Assembly (NCBI RefSeq): GCF_021655555.1
Contig: NZ_AP023086.1
Span: 1,436,001 to 1,500,000, forward strand
Reading direction: 5' to 3'
Length of the DNA: 64,000 nt
Source: Marinagarivorans cellulosilyticus
Lineage (GTDB): Bacteria; Pseudomonadota; Gammaproteobacteria; Pseudomonadales; Cellvibrionaceae
Part shown: piece by piece, positions 17,779 to 27,407 of the stretch
Position numbering within the stretch: the first letter of the stretch is position 1
Layout of the letters: each line of letters opens with the position of its first letter
Made by a program: the position numbers and the translations under genes
The notes under the pieces: model-generated
What the model was told of the DNA's origin: nothing
Databases searched by the model: none
What the model saw: the letters and a program-made list of their open reading frames with translations, nothing else

Positions 17779-19083
17779 ATGCTCAGCTTGCTACTGAAAA
17801 CCGAAAAAAAAATCCTTGCTCTCGTTATTGTGACGGTACTAGCGATTGTCTTGCGGCCTTGGGTATTAGTCTCCAACCACGTGATCGATCCGCGCGATGA
17901 CCATACTCGCCGTATCTATGATGATGTGTTAAATGGTGGCTTTAGTGAAGTCCACTGGGTTGATCAGCCAAACGAGCAGTGGAAGTGCATTATTAAAGGC
18001 GGCTACGAATACCCTTTTTGCGGCTACGAAATGTACCTTAATAATAGCTTTGTTGAAGGTGTAGACCTGAGTTCGTACCGTTCTATGCGTTTGTTACTGG
18101 ATTACGACGGCCCAGCTAAAACGGTAAGGGTGTACTTACGTAATTATGACTCAGCCTACAGCCGAGACGACGATTTAAAATCCACTAAATACAATACTAT
18201 CGAGTTTGAAAAAGAGCTGTTAGAAGAAGATGGTTATTTAGAAATCAGTTTGTCAGACTTCTCTGTTGCGGATTGGTGGTTGCAAATGCACAGCATACCG
18301 CTTAGGCATTCGTATTCAGACTTTAAAAATATCGTCATTATCGAAATTCAAACAGGTTCGGGCTTAAATCCTGGCGAGCATAATTTTCAGCTTAAAGGCA
18401 TTGAGTTTAAGCGCGAAATTATTTCGGCTGAGAGCTGGTACTTGTTAATCATTCTATGTTGGATCGCGGCAATATTGGGCTTTTTGGTTTTTAGAGTATT
18501 TAGTTTGAAAAAAGAGCTAATGACCCAGCAGCGAAAAGAGAGTGAGCTAACTCAGCTAAATACCTTGCTGGACAAACAAGCCAAAAATATGGAAGTTAGA
18601 GCGAAGCGCGACCCACTTACTGGTGCGTTTAATCGTGAAGGGGTGGAGGAATCGCTTGTTGAGGCTTTAAACGAGTGGCATGTTAGCGCTAAGCGTTTAT
18701 CGATTGTGTTATTAGATCTAGACCACTTCAAGCAAATGAACGATACCCATGGCCATGCAGCGGGCGATAAAGTCTTAGTCGAACTATCGACACTTATCAC
18801 CAGTAATATTCGGTCCAGCGATCGTTTTGCGCGTTGGGGCGGGGAAGAGTTTTTATTAGTGTGCCGCGATAGTGAGTTGTCTGAAACCACTTCATTAGCA
18901 GAAAAGCTGCGGGTATTAATTGAGAACTATCAGTTTCATAGTAGTACCCAAGTTACCGCTAGCTTTGGTGTGGCATCGATCAATGTCGACGAGAACTTAG
19001 AAGGTTTATTTAAGCGCGCCGACGAAGCGCTTTACGAGGCGAAGCGAACCAGTCGCAATCGCGTTGTAGCTTCTGAGGGATAA
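17779..19083 (+). CDS. Diguanylate cyclase with periplasmic domain
   Basis: A 434-residue protein with a membrane segment at residues 10-32, a periplasmic domain of about 180 residues that looks like a jelly-roll carbohydrate-binding or CIA30-like module, a second membrane segment near 220-240, a short coiled coil, and a C-terminal GGDEF domain. WGGEEF is intact and the I-site RSSD is present, so product inhibition is expected. It lies 124 bases after the HsbA-like gene and may be its output, like HsbD, though this cyclase is membrane-bound with its own sensor. Confidence 0.85.
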   Translation: MLSLLLKTEKKILALVIVTVLAIVLRPWVLVSNHVIDPRDDHTRRIYDDVLNGGFSEVHWVDQPNEQWKCIIKGGYEYPFCGYEMYLNNSFVEGVDLSSYRSMRLLLDYDGPAKTVRVYLRNYDSAYSRDDDLKSTKYNTIEFEKELLEEDGYLEISLSDFSVADWWLQMHSIPLRHSYSDFKNIVIIEIQTGSGLNPGEHNFQLKGIEFKREIISAESWYLLIILCWIAAILGFLVFRVFSLKKELMTQQRKESELTQLNTLLDKQAKNMEVRAKRDPLTGAFNREGVEESLVEALNEWHVSAKRLSIVLLDLDHFKQMNDTHGHAAGDKVLVELSTLITSNIRSSDRFARWGGEEFLLVCRDSELSETTSLAEKLRVLIENYQFHSSTQVTASFGVASINVDENLEGLFKRADEALYEAKRTSRNRVVASEG

Positions 19084-19100
19084 CATCGGTTGAGGTGTGT

Positions 19101-19313
19101 ATGCGGTTACTATTGCCATTAGTAAGTTTTTGGTTTGCACTTGTCTGTTTAACCGGCTGCCAAAGCTTGGCTTACAATGCGCTGCAAGAAAGCGAGCGCT
19201 CAAAGTGCTTGGAGTCTACTCAAGGGGCTGCGCTGGATGAATGCCTTCAGCGACAAGAGACCAGCTTCCATGATTTCAAAAATCAGCGTGAGCAAAGTTT
19301 AGAAGAGCGATAA
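19101..19313 (+). CDS. Small lipoprotein
   Basis: A 70-residue predicted lipoprotein with signal and lipobox LTGC, then a charged, Glu/Gln-rich mature part with two Cys residues (SKCLES and DECLQR). GAGG lies five bases before the ATG. It follows the diguanylate cyclase by 18 bases and may be co-transcribed. I do not recognise the family. Confidence 0.6.
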   Translation: MRLLLPLVSFWFALVCLTGCQSLAYNALQESERSKCLESTQGAALDECLQRQETSFHDFKNQREQSLEER

Positions 19314-19399
19314 CCACTTTCTAGCACTTTTGTGACTGCCCTACTTGGGCTTCGCTGCGCAGTTTGGTACCTTAACCGGATTTAGGTTGGCAGTTTTAC

Positions 19400-21967
19400 A
19401 TGGGTTTAGGTTCGCGCATTATTAATCGCTTGATTGGTCCCAATTTGCTGATTGTGGCTTTTGTTTGTGTATTAATGAGTGCGTTACCACTGCCTAGCTG
19501 GCTGCAAAGCTTCAATGAGCAAGTGGACCGCCTACTTTTAAGTGCAGCTATCGATTTTGTCGATTTACCGTCCCCGCAAACCCCCATCACTGTTATTCAC
19601 GTACCCGATGTCGAATATGAGGCATGGCTGTCTGATATTGCCGGTGCCGATGCATTGCTTAAGCTCATAGAAAGCGCTGCTGCAACGCCGTCGGATACAA
19701 ATGCTAACGATGCCTCTGTCGAAAGTGCGGCGATTGCAGAAGGTACGGAGCCGCTAAATGTTCCGGTTCGCTCTGCCGCTGTGCAGCCGTTAGTGCTTGG
19801 TCTTATTGCCGAGGAGCCGCTCTCGTTTATACAGGGGCGCGCAGAAAAGCTATTGGGTGTATGGGCTGAAAAAGATAAGGTTAATCCTGCTGAATTTCGC
19901 TCGGCTATAAGGGCGGTGACCACCGACCGTGATCGATTAATGGCCACTTTGCGCGAGCGTGCTGTGGTGGGCATGGCCGGTCGAATATCTCGCCATGGCG
20001 AAAATGTATCGGTAGAGTCTGGTGTTATTGCAGAAGGTCGATTACCCCATCAGTTGTCAGAGCATGTATGGCCTTTGCGGGCGTCCTCCGGTGTGCCAGC
20101 TGATTCAGCGGCTACGTTTTTTTCGGCACCTATCGAGCATTTACTACTTCCAGCGGTCAGCGATATTGGTCAGCCATTAGTGGTCGAGTTAAATGGCGAA
20201 CTGCGTGAATCGTTTGTTTTGCGCTTATTGCGCAAGGGAGATCAGTTAGCAGCAGCGGTCGCTGATCTCAAACCTTTGCCTGTGTGGCGACAAGGTTATG
20301 CTATTGAAACTGGCTCAGCGTTAGGGCGTGAGCTTGCTGTTAGTTACGATGGTTCGGTAATTCCTTTATATGGTGATGTTGGGATTAATGCACCTACGGT
20401 GCAGTTAACGCTAGCGGCGGCACAGCGCTCGCCGGCGTTGACGGGATGGGTTTTGTTGGGGCGCAACGATAGCGAAGCGTTACGCGCTACAGCCCAAGTA
20501 TTGGCAGCCATTGGTGATGGCGCTTACATTACTAAGCCTAACTTTTTTCCACTGCTGAAACTTGCATTACTTACCGCGTTGCTGTTGTGGTCTTTGGTGG
20601 TTTTACCACGTGTCAGTACAACGCTCTTTTTAGTTTCTGGCATTGTGATCATTGCAGCTTTTATTGTTGTCCAAGTCTTGCTGCCTAGCTTGTTGGCTTA
20701 TTGGCTACCCCTAGGCGGCATTATTACGGCAACATTAGTGATTTATAGCCTTAGCGCTATTGCGCGGGTGAAAAAACGCGTGGGGCTTTATCGTGTTAAA
20801 GAGGCTCGCCATTGGGCTTTGCAGGCAGCGCAGCTAAATTACCATGCGGGGCGTTACGAGCAGGCATTGCTCGCGATACAGCGCGTTCCTCTAAGTGCGC
20901 AAACTATAAAGTGGTACTACCGAATAGCTGATGCACTACTGGAAAACAACGCAGCCAAAAAGGCGCTTCCCGTTTGGCAATTACTGCATAAAAAAGCGCG
21001 CAACTTTCGCGACGTAAAGAAAAAAATAAACGCTTGTGAAGTTGCCATATTGCCCATTGAAAAACTCCCCGAAGCGCCGGATAAAACGCAGGTGGTATGT
21101 GTAACGGCCAGTATCGAAACTCTTGGGCGTTACCAAGTGCGCAGTGTGCTGGGGCATGGTGGGTCTGGGGTGGTGTATCGGGGGTTCGACCCTGTAATTT
21201 CCCGCGATGTTGCATTAAAGACCTTAAACCTCAATGTGTTTAGTTTAGAAAACCAAAGCAAAGTTAAAAACCGTTTTTTAGCGGAAGTGAAAACTATTGG
21301 CAAATTATCGCACCCCAATATTGTTGCTGTTTACGATGTTGGGCAGCAAGACCATTGGGCCTACATTGCCATGGATCTTGCGCGCGGCAAACCGCTAACC
21401 GAGTACTTAGCGCAAGATCAGTTGTTGCCTATTGCAGAGGTGTATTGGATTGGCTTGAAAGTGGCCGAAGCCCTATCGTTTGCGCACCAGCAAAATGTGG
21501 TGCATTGCGATATCAAACCGGGCAATATTATCTACGATCGCGATAATGGCGACGTTAAAGTCACTGACTTCGGTATTGCTAAATGGTTAGACGAGGCGCA
21601 CACCGAAACCGGTGAGATTATGGGTACCCCTTTGTATATGGCGCCAGAGCAATTGCAGGGGCGCCCAGTAGCGGAGCAAACAGATTTGTTCAGTTTGGGG
21701 GCCACGCTTTACCAGCTGTTAACGGGCGAGCCGCCCTTTAGTGGCCGCAGTATTGCCGAAATTCAACAGGCGGTTTTGCACTCGCGGCCTGTTGCAGTGC
21801 GCACAATGCGTACGCAGTTACCAGCCAGTGCTGCACGCATTGTTAATCGTGCACTAAAAAAGAAAACCAGTGAGCGTTTTAGTAGCGCATCAGATATGGC
21901 ATTTACGCTGAATAAAGCCATAATACGTGACTTTAAGGACGAAGCTAAAGACTGGCGATTATTGTAG
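19400..21967 (+). CDS. CHASE2-domain Ser/Thr protein kinase
   Basis: An 855-residue protein. After an N-terminal membrane helix comes a long periplasmic CHASE2 sensor (to about residue 390), then two or three membrane helices (about 385-460), a tetratricopeptide-like helical stretch, and from about residue 573 a Hanks-type kinase: glycine loop LGHGGSGVVYRG, ATP Lys in VALKTL, catalytic loop HCDIKPGN (Cys in place of Arg of HRD), DFG in VTDFGIAK, and APEQL. All catalytic residues are present. The HxD variant with Cys implies activation without the usual activation-loop Arg contact. An FHA protein gene follows and is the likely substrate or partner. Confidence 0.9.
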   Translation: MGLGSRIINRLIGPNLLIVAFVCVLMSALPLPSWLQSFNEQVDRLLLSAAIDFVDLPSPQTPITVIHVPDVEYEAWLSDIAGADALLKLIESAAATPSDTNANDASVESAAIAEGTEPLNVPVRSAAVQPLVLGLIAEEPLSFIQGRAEKLLGVWAEKDKVNPAEFRSAIRAVTTDRDRLMATLRERAVVGMAGRISRHGENVSVESGVIAEGRLPHQLSEHVWPLRASSGVPADSAATFFSAPIEHLLLPAVSDIGQPLVVELNGELRESFVLRLLRKGDQLAAAVADLKPLPVWRQGYAIETGSALGRELAVSYDGSVIPLYGDVGINAPTVQLTLAAAQRSPALTGWVLLGRNDSEALRATAQVLAAIGDGAYITKPNFFPLLKLALLTALLLWSLVVLPRVSTTLFLVSGIVIIAAFIVVQVLLPSLLAYWLPLGGIITATLVIYSLSAIARVKKRVGLYRVKEARHWALQAAQLNYHAGRYEQALLAIQRVPLSAQTIKWYYRIADALLENNAAKKALPVWQLLHKKARNFRDVKKKINACEVAILPIEKLPEAPDKTQVVCVTASIETLGRYQVRSVLGHGGSGVVYRGFDPVISRDVALKTLNLNVFSLENQSKVKNRFLAEVKTIGKLSHPNIVAVYDVGQQDHWAYIAMDLARGKPLTEYLAQDQLLPIAEVYWIGLKVAEALSFAHQQNVVHCDIKPGNIIYDRDNGDVKVTDFGIAKWLDEAHTETGEIMGTPLYMAPEQLQGRPVAEQTDLFSLGATLYQLLTGEPPFSGRSIAEIQQAVLHSRPVAVRTMRTQLPASAARIVNRALKKKTSERFSSASDMAFTLNKAIIRDFKDEAKDWRLL

Positions 21968-22019
21968 CCGCGTATGCGGGGTAATACGCTTCCTATTAAT
22001 AGAATAAAAGGTAATCACT

Positions 22020-22385
22020 ATGCCTGCAGTGCTAGCCCAATTGGTCGATGGTGTGATTGTGCATCGTTTTGAATTAAATTTAGGCTTTACGACAATTGGT
22101 CGTAAACCAGATAACGATATTGTGATTCAAGATCCCGCTGTCAGTGGCGCCCATGCCCATATTATTGCTGAGCAAAATAAAGATTTTGTGGATTATATCG
22201 ATGTATTTGTTGAGGATTTTGGCAGTACTAATGGCACCTTTGTTAATGATTTGCCTGCCGAAAAAAAGCACAAATTAGTGCACAACGATGTCGTACGTAT
22301 TGGTTTTAATGATTTCAAATTTTTGGATGATGAAAATGCCGATATGACACGCACCATCCATATGGCTTCAACCGACGACATTTAG
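22020..22385 (+). CDS. FHA domain protein
   Basis: A 121-residue single FHA domain with TIGRKPDNDIVI, SGAHAHI and GSTNGTFVN, the phosphothreonine-binding signature. A C-terminal tail with MTRTIHM could itself be a phosphothreonine site. It starts about 50 bases after the Ser/Thr kinase, so the pair probably forms a phospho-signalling unit, as in type VI secretion or cell-envelope regulators; no secretion genes are here. Confidence 0.9.
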   Translation: MPAVLAQLVDGVIVHRFELNLGFTTIGRKPDNDIVIQDPAVSGAHAHIIAEQNKDFVDYIDVFVEDFGSTNGTFVNDLPAEKKHKLVHNDVVRIGFNDFKFLDDENADMTRTIHMASTDDI

Positions 22386-22439
22386 TAAGTGCCTGTCCTA
22401 TTGCGCTGAGTTAATGGCCCAGCTTTTTACGTGCAGTCT

Positions 22440-23222
22440 TTAAAGTGCAACCCAGTCCATAGGGGCTGGAATGGCGGCCTCAAAGGCAATGTTATCTAAC
22501 TGTATGTGTACGTTTTTTTGTTCGCCGCTGACAGGTTGAATCTCGAACCCCGTATGGACTTGGCTAATATCCAACCCGGCTTTAACTAGCGTAGCTATGG
22601 GAATGCTCATGCGTTGCCACTGCCCTTGGTGGCTAGGGTAAACGCCGATAGCGGTGCTTTGGCAGCGATTACCGCAATTTAAGCTGACTTCAAAGCCGTT
22701 AATGTTATTGGCAAAATCGACGACGCGAATATCGAAGTTTAAATGCCCATTTTTAAAGGCCGATAAGTCCAACCAGCTGTTTGGAGTGTTGGGGTTTGAA
22801 TTTGCGCCAGCAGCAATGCCAAAACGTTGATCTGTTTCGCCATTAAAAATAATGTCAATAATATGGTTACGCGCAGAGGGTGTTGAAATTACCTGCCACT
22901 GCGTAGTGTCTGCTTGGGTAAATATACGTTCCCATGTTGGGTCGATGCAGTCTTTAAATACCCCACCAATATCATTGTTGCAATGCGCCACGTCTACGTT
23001 CAGTGTGCGCTGCCCGTTGCTGAGTGTAATTAGCGTTGCATTGGCGGGGGTTACAAGCTTATTCCCCATAACCTTAGCTTGCTCGCCGCCTATTTGTTGC
23101 CAGTGACCCTCTGGAAGAGTCACAGTGGCGTGTGGCACGGTAGCCAGTTGTGGGAGCGTGTCGGCAAAGCTGGCTGTGCATAAGCACAGCAAGCAAACGG
23201 CAATTGAGCGGGCAAAGGGCAT
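22440..23222 (-). CDS. Secreted protein with ExoP-type galactose-binding-like domain
   Basis: A 260-residue exported protein with signal peptide (cleavage near SFA-D). The C-terminal half (WLDLSAFKNGHLNFDIRV, then CGNRC and LDNIAFEA) resembles the beta-sandwich carbohydrate-binding domain found at the end of GH3 exo-glucosidases (ExoP). No catalytic domain is attached. It may bind cell-wall or algal polysaccharide. The gene lies between the FHA protein and tesA, in the tesA orientation. Confidence 0.55.
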   Translation of the reverse strand: MPFARSIAVCLLCLCTASFADTLPQLATVPHATVTLPEGHWQQIGGEQAKVMGNKLVTPANATLITLSNGQRTLNVDVAHCNNDIGGVFKDCIDPTWERIFTQADTTQWQVISTPSARNHIIDIIFNGETDQRFGIAAGANSNPNTPNSWLDLSAFKNGHLNFDIRVVDFANNINGFEVSLNCGNRCQSTAIGVYPSHQGQWQRMSIPIATLVKAGLDISQVHTGFEIQPVSGEQKNVHIQLDNIAFEAAIPAPMDWVAL

Positions 23223-23284
23223 AAGTTTTAGGCCGGCGTAATAATTAATCCGGCAGCATAGCGTCGCAGTGTGACGATTTTATG

Positions 23285-24055
23285 TCAGTTAACGCTCGGT
23301 GTTTTGTGCGCCTCAATCTGCTGTTGAATTAAGCCTTCAAGCGATTGCCAAATATTGGCTAAAATTTTGTTCTGCGCATCGCGGTTAGGGTGTAAGCCAT
23401 CAGCTTGCATTAGCGATGGGTTGCCGGCAACGCCTTCGAGCAAAAAAGGCACAAGCGCCGTGTTGTATTGCGTGGCCAGTAATTCAAATTGTTCAAAAAA
23501 TGGCTCTGTATAACGTTTGCCTAAATTAGGTGGCAATTGAATGCCGGCAAGTAAAACCTGTGCCCCAGTAGCCTGAGTTTGTGTAATTAACGTTGATAAA
23601 TTGCGCGTAATGAGCCCAAGCGGTTTGCCTTGCAAACCATCGTTAGCGCCGAGCTCTAAAATTACGATGTCAGGTTGCTTTTGGAGTAAGCCTGCCAGCA
23701 TTTGCAGGCCTGCATCGGTAGTGGCGCCACTCACCGATGCATTCACAACTTTTATATTTGGGTGGCTCGTTGCCAGTTTTTGGCTTAGTAGGTCTGCCCA
23801 GCCTTCGTGTTGTTTAAGGCCGTAGCCTGCACTCAAGCTGTCGCCCATAATGCCAATGGTGAGCTCTGCTGGAGCTGTTTTTGCGAGTGTTGTGGGTGAA
23901 TTAATATCGGCATTGGTAGTCAGAGGTCGCAACACTAATACTAATAATGCTAGCCCCCTCAATAATGTTATTGCTTTGCTGGTTAAGCCACTGCGGGCAT
24001 TAACACGTAAATCCGCTGAAACTGCGATTAGGTCTGTAGGGGCTACACTATTCAT
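23285..24055 (-). CDS. tesA: TesA-type SGNH esterase/thioesterase
   Basis: A 256-residue SGNH hydrolase with block I GDSLSAGYG, block III GAND and block V DGLHPN, the TesA (lysophospholipase L1, acyl-CoA thioesterase I) pattern. It carries an N-terminal extension of about 60 residues with a membrane-like segment, so it is probably exported to the periplasm. It is divergent from ybbA-ybbP with 27 bases between starts, the conserved arrangement in many proteobacteria. Confidence 0.88.
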   Translation of the reverse strand: MNSVAPTDLIAVSADLRVNARSGLTSKAITLLRGLALLVLVLRPLTTNADINSPTTLAKTAPAELTIGIMGDSLSAGYGLKQHEGWADLLSQKLATSHPNIKVVNASVSGATTDAGLQMLAGLLQKQPDIVILELGANDGLQGKPLGLITRNLSTLITQTQATGAQVLLAGIQLPPNLGKRYTEPFFEQFELLATQYNTALVPFLLEGVAGNPSLMQADGLHPNRDAQNKILANIWQSLEGLIQQQIEAHKTPSVN

Positions 24056-24082
24056 TCATTAAACTCTACGATTGGAATTAGC

Positions 24083-24784
24083 ATGCTTCAAGTCATTGAT
24101 CTCGTTCACGTATTGCCTGGCGACGCTGATAATACCCCTTTATTAAACTTACTGTGCTGCAGTATAAGGGCTGGCGAATCGGTTGCTATTGTGGGCGCTT
24201 CTGGCTCTGGCAAAACTACATTATTAAGCTTTCTTGCCGGCTTAGATACGCCAAAAGTCGGAAAAGTTCTTATTGCCGGTAGCGATATAGCATCGATGAA
24301 CGAAGAGCAACGGGCGGAGTTGCGGGCAAAATACGTGGCATTTGTTTTTCAAAATTTCCAGTTGATCGATGGTTTAACGGCTTTGCAGAACGTGTGTTTG
24401 CCCATGGAAGTGAAAGGCATTGCTAAGCCCGAAGCGCAAGCAAAGGTTTGGTTAGAAAAAGTTGGCTTGGGCCACCGTTTGAATAATAAACCGAATGCCC
24501 TTTCCGGCGGTGAGCAACAGCGTGTGGCCTTAGCGCGAGCCTTTGCTTGTGATGCGCCATTATTATTTGCCGATGAGCCTACAGGTAGCTTAGATACCAA
24601 TACAGGTAAAACTGTGGCCGATTTGCTATTTAGTTTGTGTCAACAAAAGCAGCAAACACTGGTATTGGTAACGCACGACGAGCGTTTGGCGCAGCGTTGT
24701 GATCGAGTGCTAAAACTGTCAGAGGGCAGGCTGGTCGAAATTGAAAAGCCAATTGAAAAGGACGGTCACCATGCCAGCGAATAA
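24083..24784 (+). CDS. ybbA: ABC transporter ATP-binding protein YbbA
   Basis: A 233-residue LolD/MacB-type ATPase: Walker A GASGSGKTT, signature LSGGEQQRV, Walker B LLFADEP, and a His-loop THDE. It pairs with YbbP, whose start overlaps its end. The YbbA-YbbP complex is a mechanotransmission-type exporter; substrate unknown, and linkage to tesA suggests lipid or ester traffic. Confidence 0.92.
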   Translation: MLQVIDLVHVLPGDADNTPLLNLLCCSIRAGESVAIVGASGSGKTTLLSFLAGLDTPKVGKVLIAGSDIASMNEEQRAELRAKYVAFVFQNFQLIDGLTALQNVCLPMEVKGIAKPEAQAKVWLEKVGLGHRLNNKPNALSGGEQQRVALARAFACDAPLLFADEPTGSLDTNTGKTVADLLFSLCQQKQQTLVLVTHDERLAQRCDRVLKLSEGRLVEIEKPIEKDGHHASE

Positions 24785-27320
24785 GCCTGTCGGTAAGGAG
24801 CCAACTTCGCCTGCGGGAGTGATGGCGGTGCTTGCGCTGCGTTTGTTGTGGCGCGGGGCCGGTGGCCGCAGCGCGGCGATGCTTGCTACGTCACTGATCA
24901 TTGCTGTAGCGGTGGTTGCAACTCTTACACTCACAACCGATCGGTTACAGCGGCTTATTTATTCTAAGGCAAGCCATTATCTGGCTGCTGATGCTCGCGT
25001 GTCTGGTTCGCTGCCCGTTCCAGCCGAGTGGCGTGAGCAAGCGAGCGATTTAGGTCTGCAAACCGCTCATGCCACTACGTTTCGGGCTATGTTATTTGGC
25101 CCTGGTGTTGGGGTGGATCAGCCAATGCAGTTAGGTGCGGTGAAAGCGGTTTCGTCTTCGTACCCACTTAAAGGTGATTTGCTTGTTGCTGATAAACCCT
25201 TTGCGCAAGGGCTTGTGAATTCGGTTGGGCCGCAGCTCGGTGAGGTATGGCTTACATCCAGGCTCTTTGCCGCGCTTAATGTTGAAGTGGGTGATAGTTT
25301 AAGTATTGGTGATGCCGACTTTGTGGTTGCCAAAGCGTTAATTCAAGAACCCGATAGCCCGCAAAGCGTTATGGGCTTTGCGCCACGCGCATTGATTCAC
25401 CGTGATGATATTGAGCGCACCGGCGCTATTGCGTTGGGCAGCCGCGTAAATTACAGCATGACAATTGCGGGTGACTTAGATGCTATTAATCGGCTAGAGC
25501 AATTGCTGCTCAAAGAACTTGGTAGTCACTTTAAATGGCGCTCAGCCGGCGAAGGCGATGGCCCAGATGCGGGCGTATTCCAGCGGATTACAAACTACGT
25601 TATGTTGGTGGCAGCGCTTGCCTTGGTGTTGGGGGCTGTCGCTATTGCGCTAGCGGCTGATGAGTTTGCGCGCAGCCAATACCGCAATGTGGCATTGCTA
25701 AAAACTCTCGGTTTGGTGCCACGTGCAATACTGCAGGTTTTTGCTTGGCAATTATCAGCGTTAGCCCTGCTAGGTTCGGTTGTGGGGCTGCTGTTTGGCT
25801 GGCTTTTTCAATTAGGGCTTTTAAAAATAATCGCAGGTCTAATGCCCAACTATTTACCGCCGCCGAATGTGATCGCTTTTATTATTCCTGTTTTAAGCGG
25901 CATCACTGTTTTACTACTGTTTGCCGGTCCTCGATTTTGGCAATTGCATAAAATTTCTCCACTTGCGGTATTGCGTGCTCGAATAATACCTGCCACAACT
26001 GGCCATTGGTGGCTTGGGTTGGTTGCCATTGCGGTTTTAGTTGCCTTACTTACCCGCCACATCGCTTTAACCTCGTTTGCGTCCTTGGCTTTATTGGTCG
26101 CCTTTTTTGCTGTGCGCTTTATTGTGCTGGCAAGTATTGGTTTATTAGCAAAGTGGCATGCAGGTGCCAGCGGAATTTGGCGGCTAGGCTTAGGGCAGTG
26201 GTTAAATTACCGCGATCAAAATGCGACACAGGCAGCGGTTTTTGGTTTGATTTTTATGGTGTTGTTTAGCGTGTATAGCGCGCGAACACACTTACTGTCG
26301 GCTTGGCAGCAGCAAATCCCCGAAGGGGCACCTAATCATTTTGTTTTTAATATTTACGACCATCAAAAAGAAGATGTTAAAAATTTTATTGAAACCAGCG
26401 CAAAAAACGCATCACCTTTTTATGCCATGACGCGCGGGCGCGTGGTGCAGGTGAATGATAAACCTTGGAAGCAGCAACTCGAAAGCAGCCCCAATGAGCA
26501 GTCCAATAACTATGAGCGCGAGCTTAATTTAACGTGGTCTAGCACCTTACAAGATGATAACGAAGTGGTGGCAGGGCAGTGGTGGACAAATGCCGAGGAA
26601 AGTTCACCGTTATTTGTCTCTATTGAAGAGGGCTATGCCAACGGGGCTAATATTTTGGTGGGCGATACACTGGAATTTAGCTTGTCTGGGCAGAATGTAA
26701 CAGCGCAAGTGGCTAATATCCGTACTTTAAGCTGGCAAAGCATGCGGCCTAATTTCTTTATTATTTTTAACCGTAAACCCCTGCCTTTTATTGCGAGTAA
26801 TTGGATCACCAGTTTTAATTTGCCCGAAGAAAATAAGCTGGCGGTTAACGCATTAATTCAAAAGTTTCCTTCAATCACGTTAATTGAAATTGATCAAACT
26901 TTAAAAAATATTAAAGGCTTGGTCGATCAGCTGGGCAAAGCAGTCGAGTATTTATTAGCTTTAATGGTTTTGGCGGCTCTGATGGTTTTAATTACTGGCA
27001 TGTTGGTGACACTGCCGCTGCGTTTACGTACATCGGCATTAATGCGAGCCTTTGGGGCGGGTAAAGCGGTTATAAGCTATGCGTTGTGGGTAGAGTTTTT
27101 AATTCTTGGGTTTATTGCGGGCTTTGTCGCCTGCATTGGCGCAGAGCTTATTGTTCGTTTTTGGCTCGCTGGCGCATTAAAGCTTAGCGATGTTGGTTTT
27201 TTGGATACTTGGTTGTGGGGCATACCGGTAGTTATGTGCATATTGACCAGCTTTGGCGTGCTAGCTACAGGGAAGTCTTTAACGGTGGCGCCATCGCAAT
27301 TATTAAAAGCGGAAAACTAA
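24771..27320 (+). CDS. ybbP: ABC transporter permease YbbP (FtsX family)
   Basis: An 849-residue permease with two FtsX/MacB-type modules: an N-terminal membrane segment, a large periplasmic domain, several helices around 290-470, a second periplasmic domain and three final helices. The ATG at 24,771 overlaps the last 14 bases of ybbA, indicating translational coupling. Length and layout match YbbP. Confidence 0.9.
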   Translation: MPANKPVGKEPTSPAGVMAVLALRLLWRGAGGRSAAMLATSLIIAVAVVATLTLTTDRLQRLIYSKASHYLAADARVSGSLPVPAEWREQASDLGLQTAHATTFRAMLFGPGVGVDQPMQLGAVKAVSSSYPLKGDLLVADKPFAQGLVNSVGPQLGEVWLTSRLFAALNVEVGDSLSIGDADFVVAKALIQEPDSPQSVMGFAPRALIHRDDIERTGAIALGSRVNYSMTIAGDLDAINRLEQLLLKELGSHFKWRSAGEGDGPDAGVFQRITNYVMLVAALALVLGAVAIALAADEFARSQYRNVALLKTLGLVPRAILQVFAWQLSALALLGSVVGLLFGWLFQLGLLKIIAGLMPNYLPPPNVIAFIIPVLSGITVLLLFAGPRFWQLHKISPLAVLRARIIPATTGHWWLGLVAIAVLVALLTRHIALTSFASLALLVAFFAVRFIVLASIGLLAKWHAGASGIWRLGLGQWLNYRDQNATQAAVFGLIFMVLFSVYSARTHLLSAWQQQIPEGAPNHFVFNIYDHQKEDVKNFIETSAKNASPFYAMTRGRVVQVNDKPWKQQLESSPNEQSNNYERELNLTWSSTLQDDNEVVAGQWWTNAEESSPLFVSIEEGYANGANILVGDTLEFSLSGQNVTAQVANIRTLSWQSMRPNFFIIFNRKPLPFIASNWITSFNLPEENKLAVNALIQKFPSITLIEIDQTLKNIKGLVDQLGKAVEYLLALMVLAALMVLITGMLVTLPLRLRTSALMRAFGAGKAVISYALWVEFLILGFIAGFVACIGAELIVRFWLAGALKLSDVGFLDTWLWGIPVVMCILTSFGVLATGKSLTVAPSQLLKAEN

Positions 27321-27407
27321 TGCGCGCCAATTTAGCTGGTGTTCAGGCTTGCACTCGTAAACTGGCAGTACTTAAAAGAGCTCCAGTTTAACAAGAGGTG
27401 TGAATCG

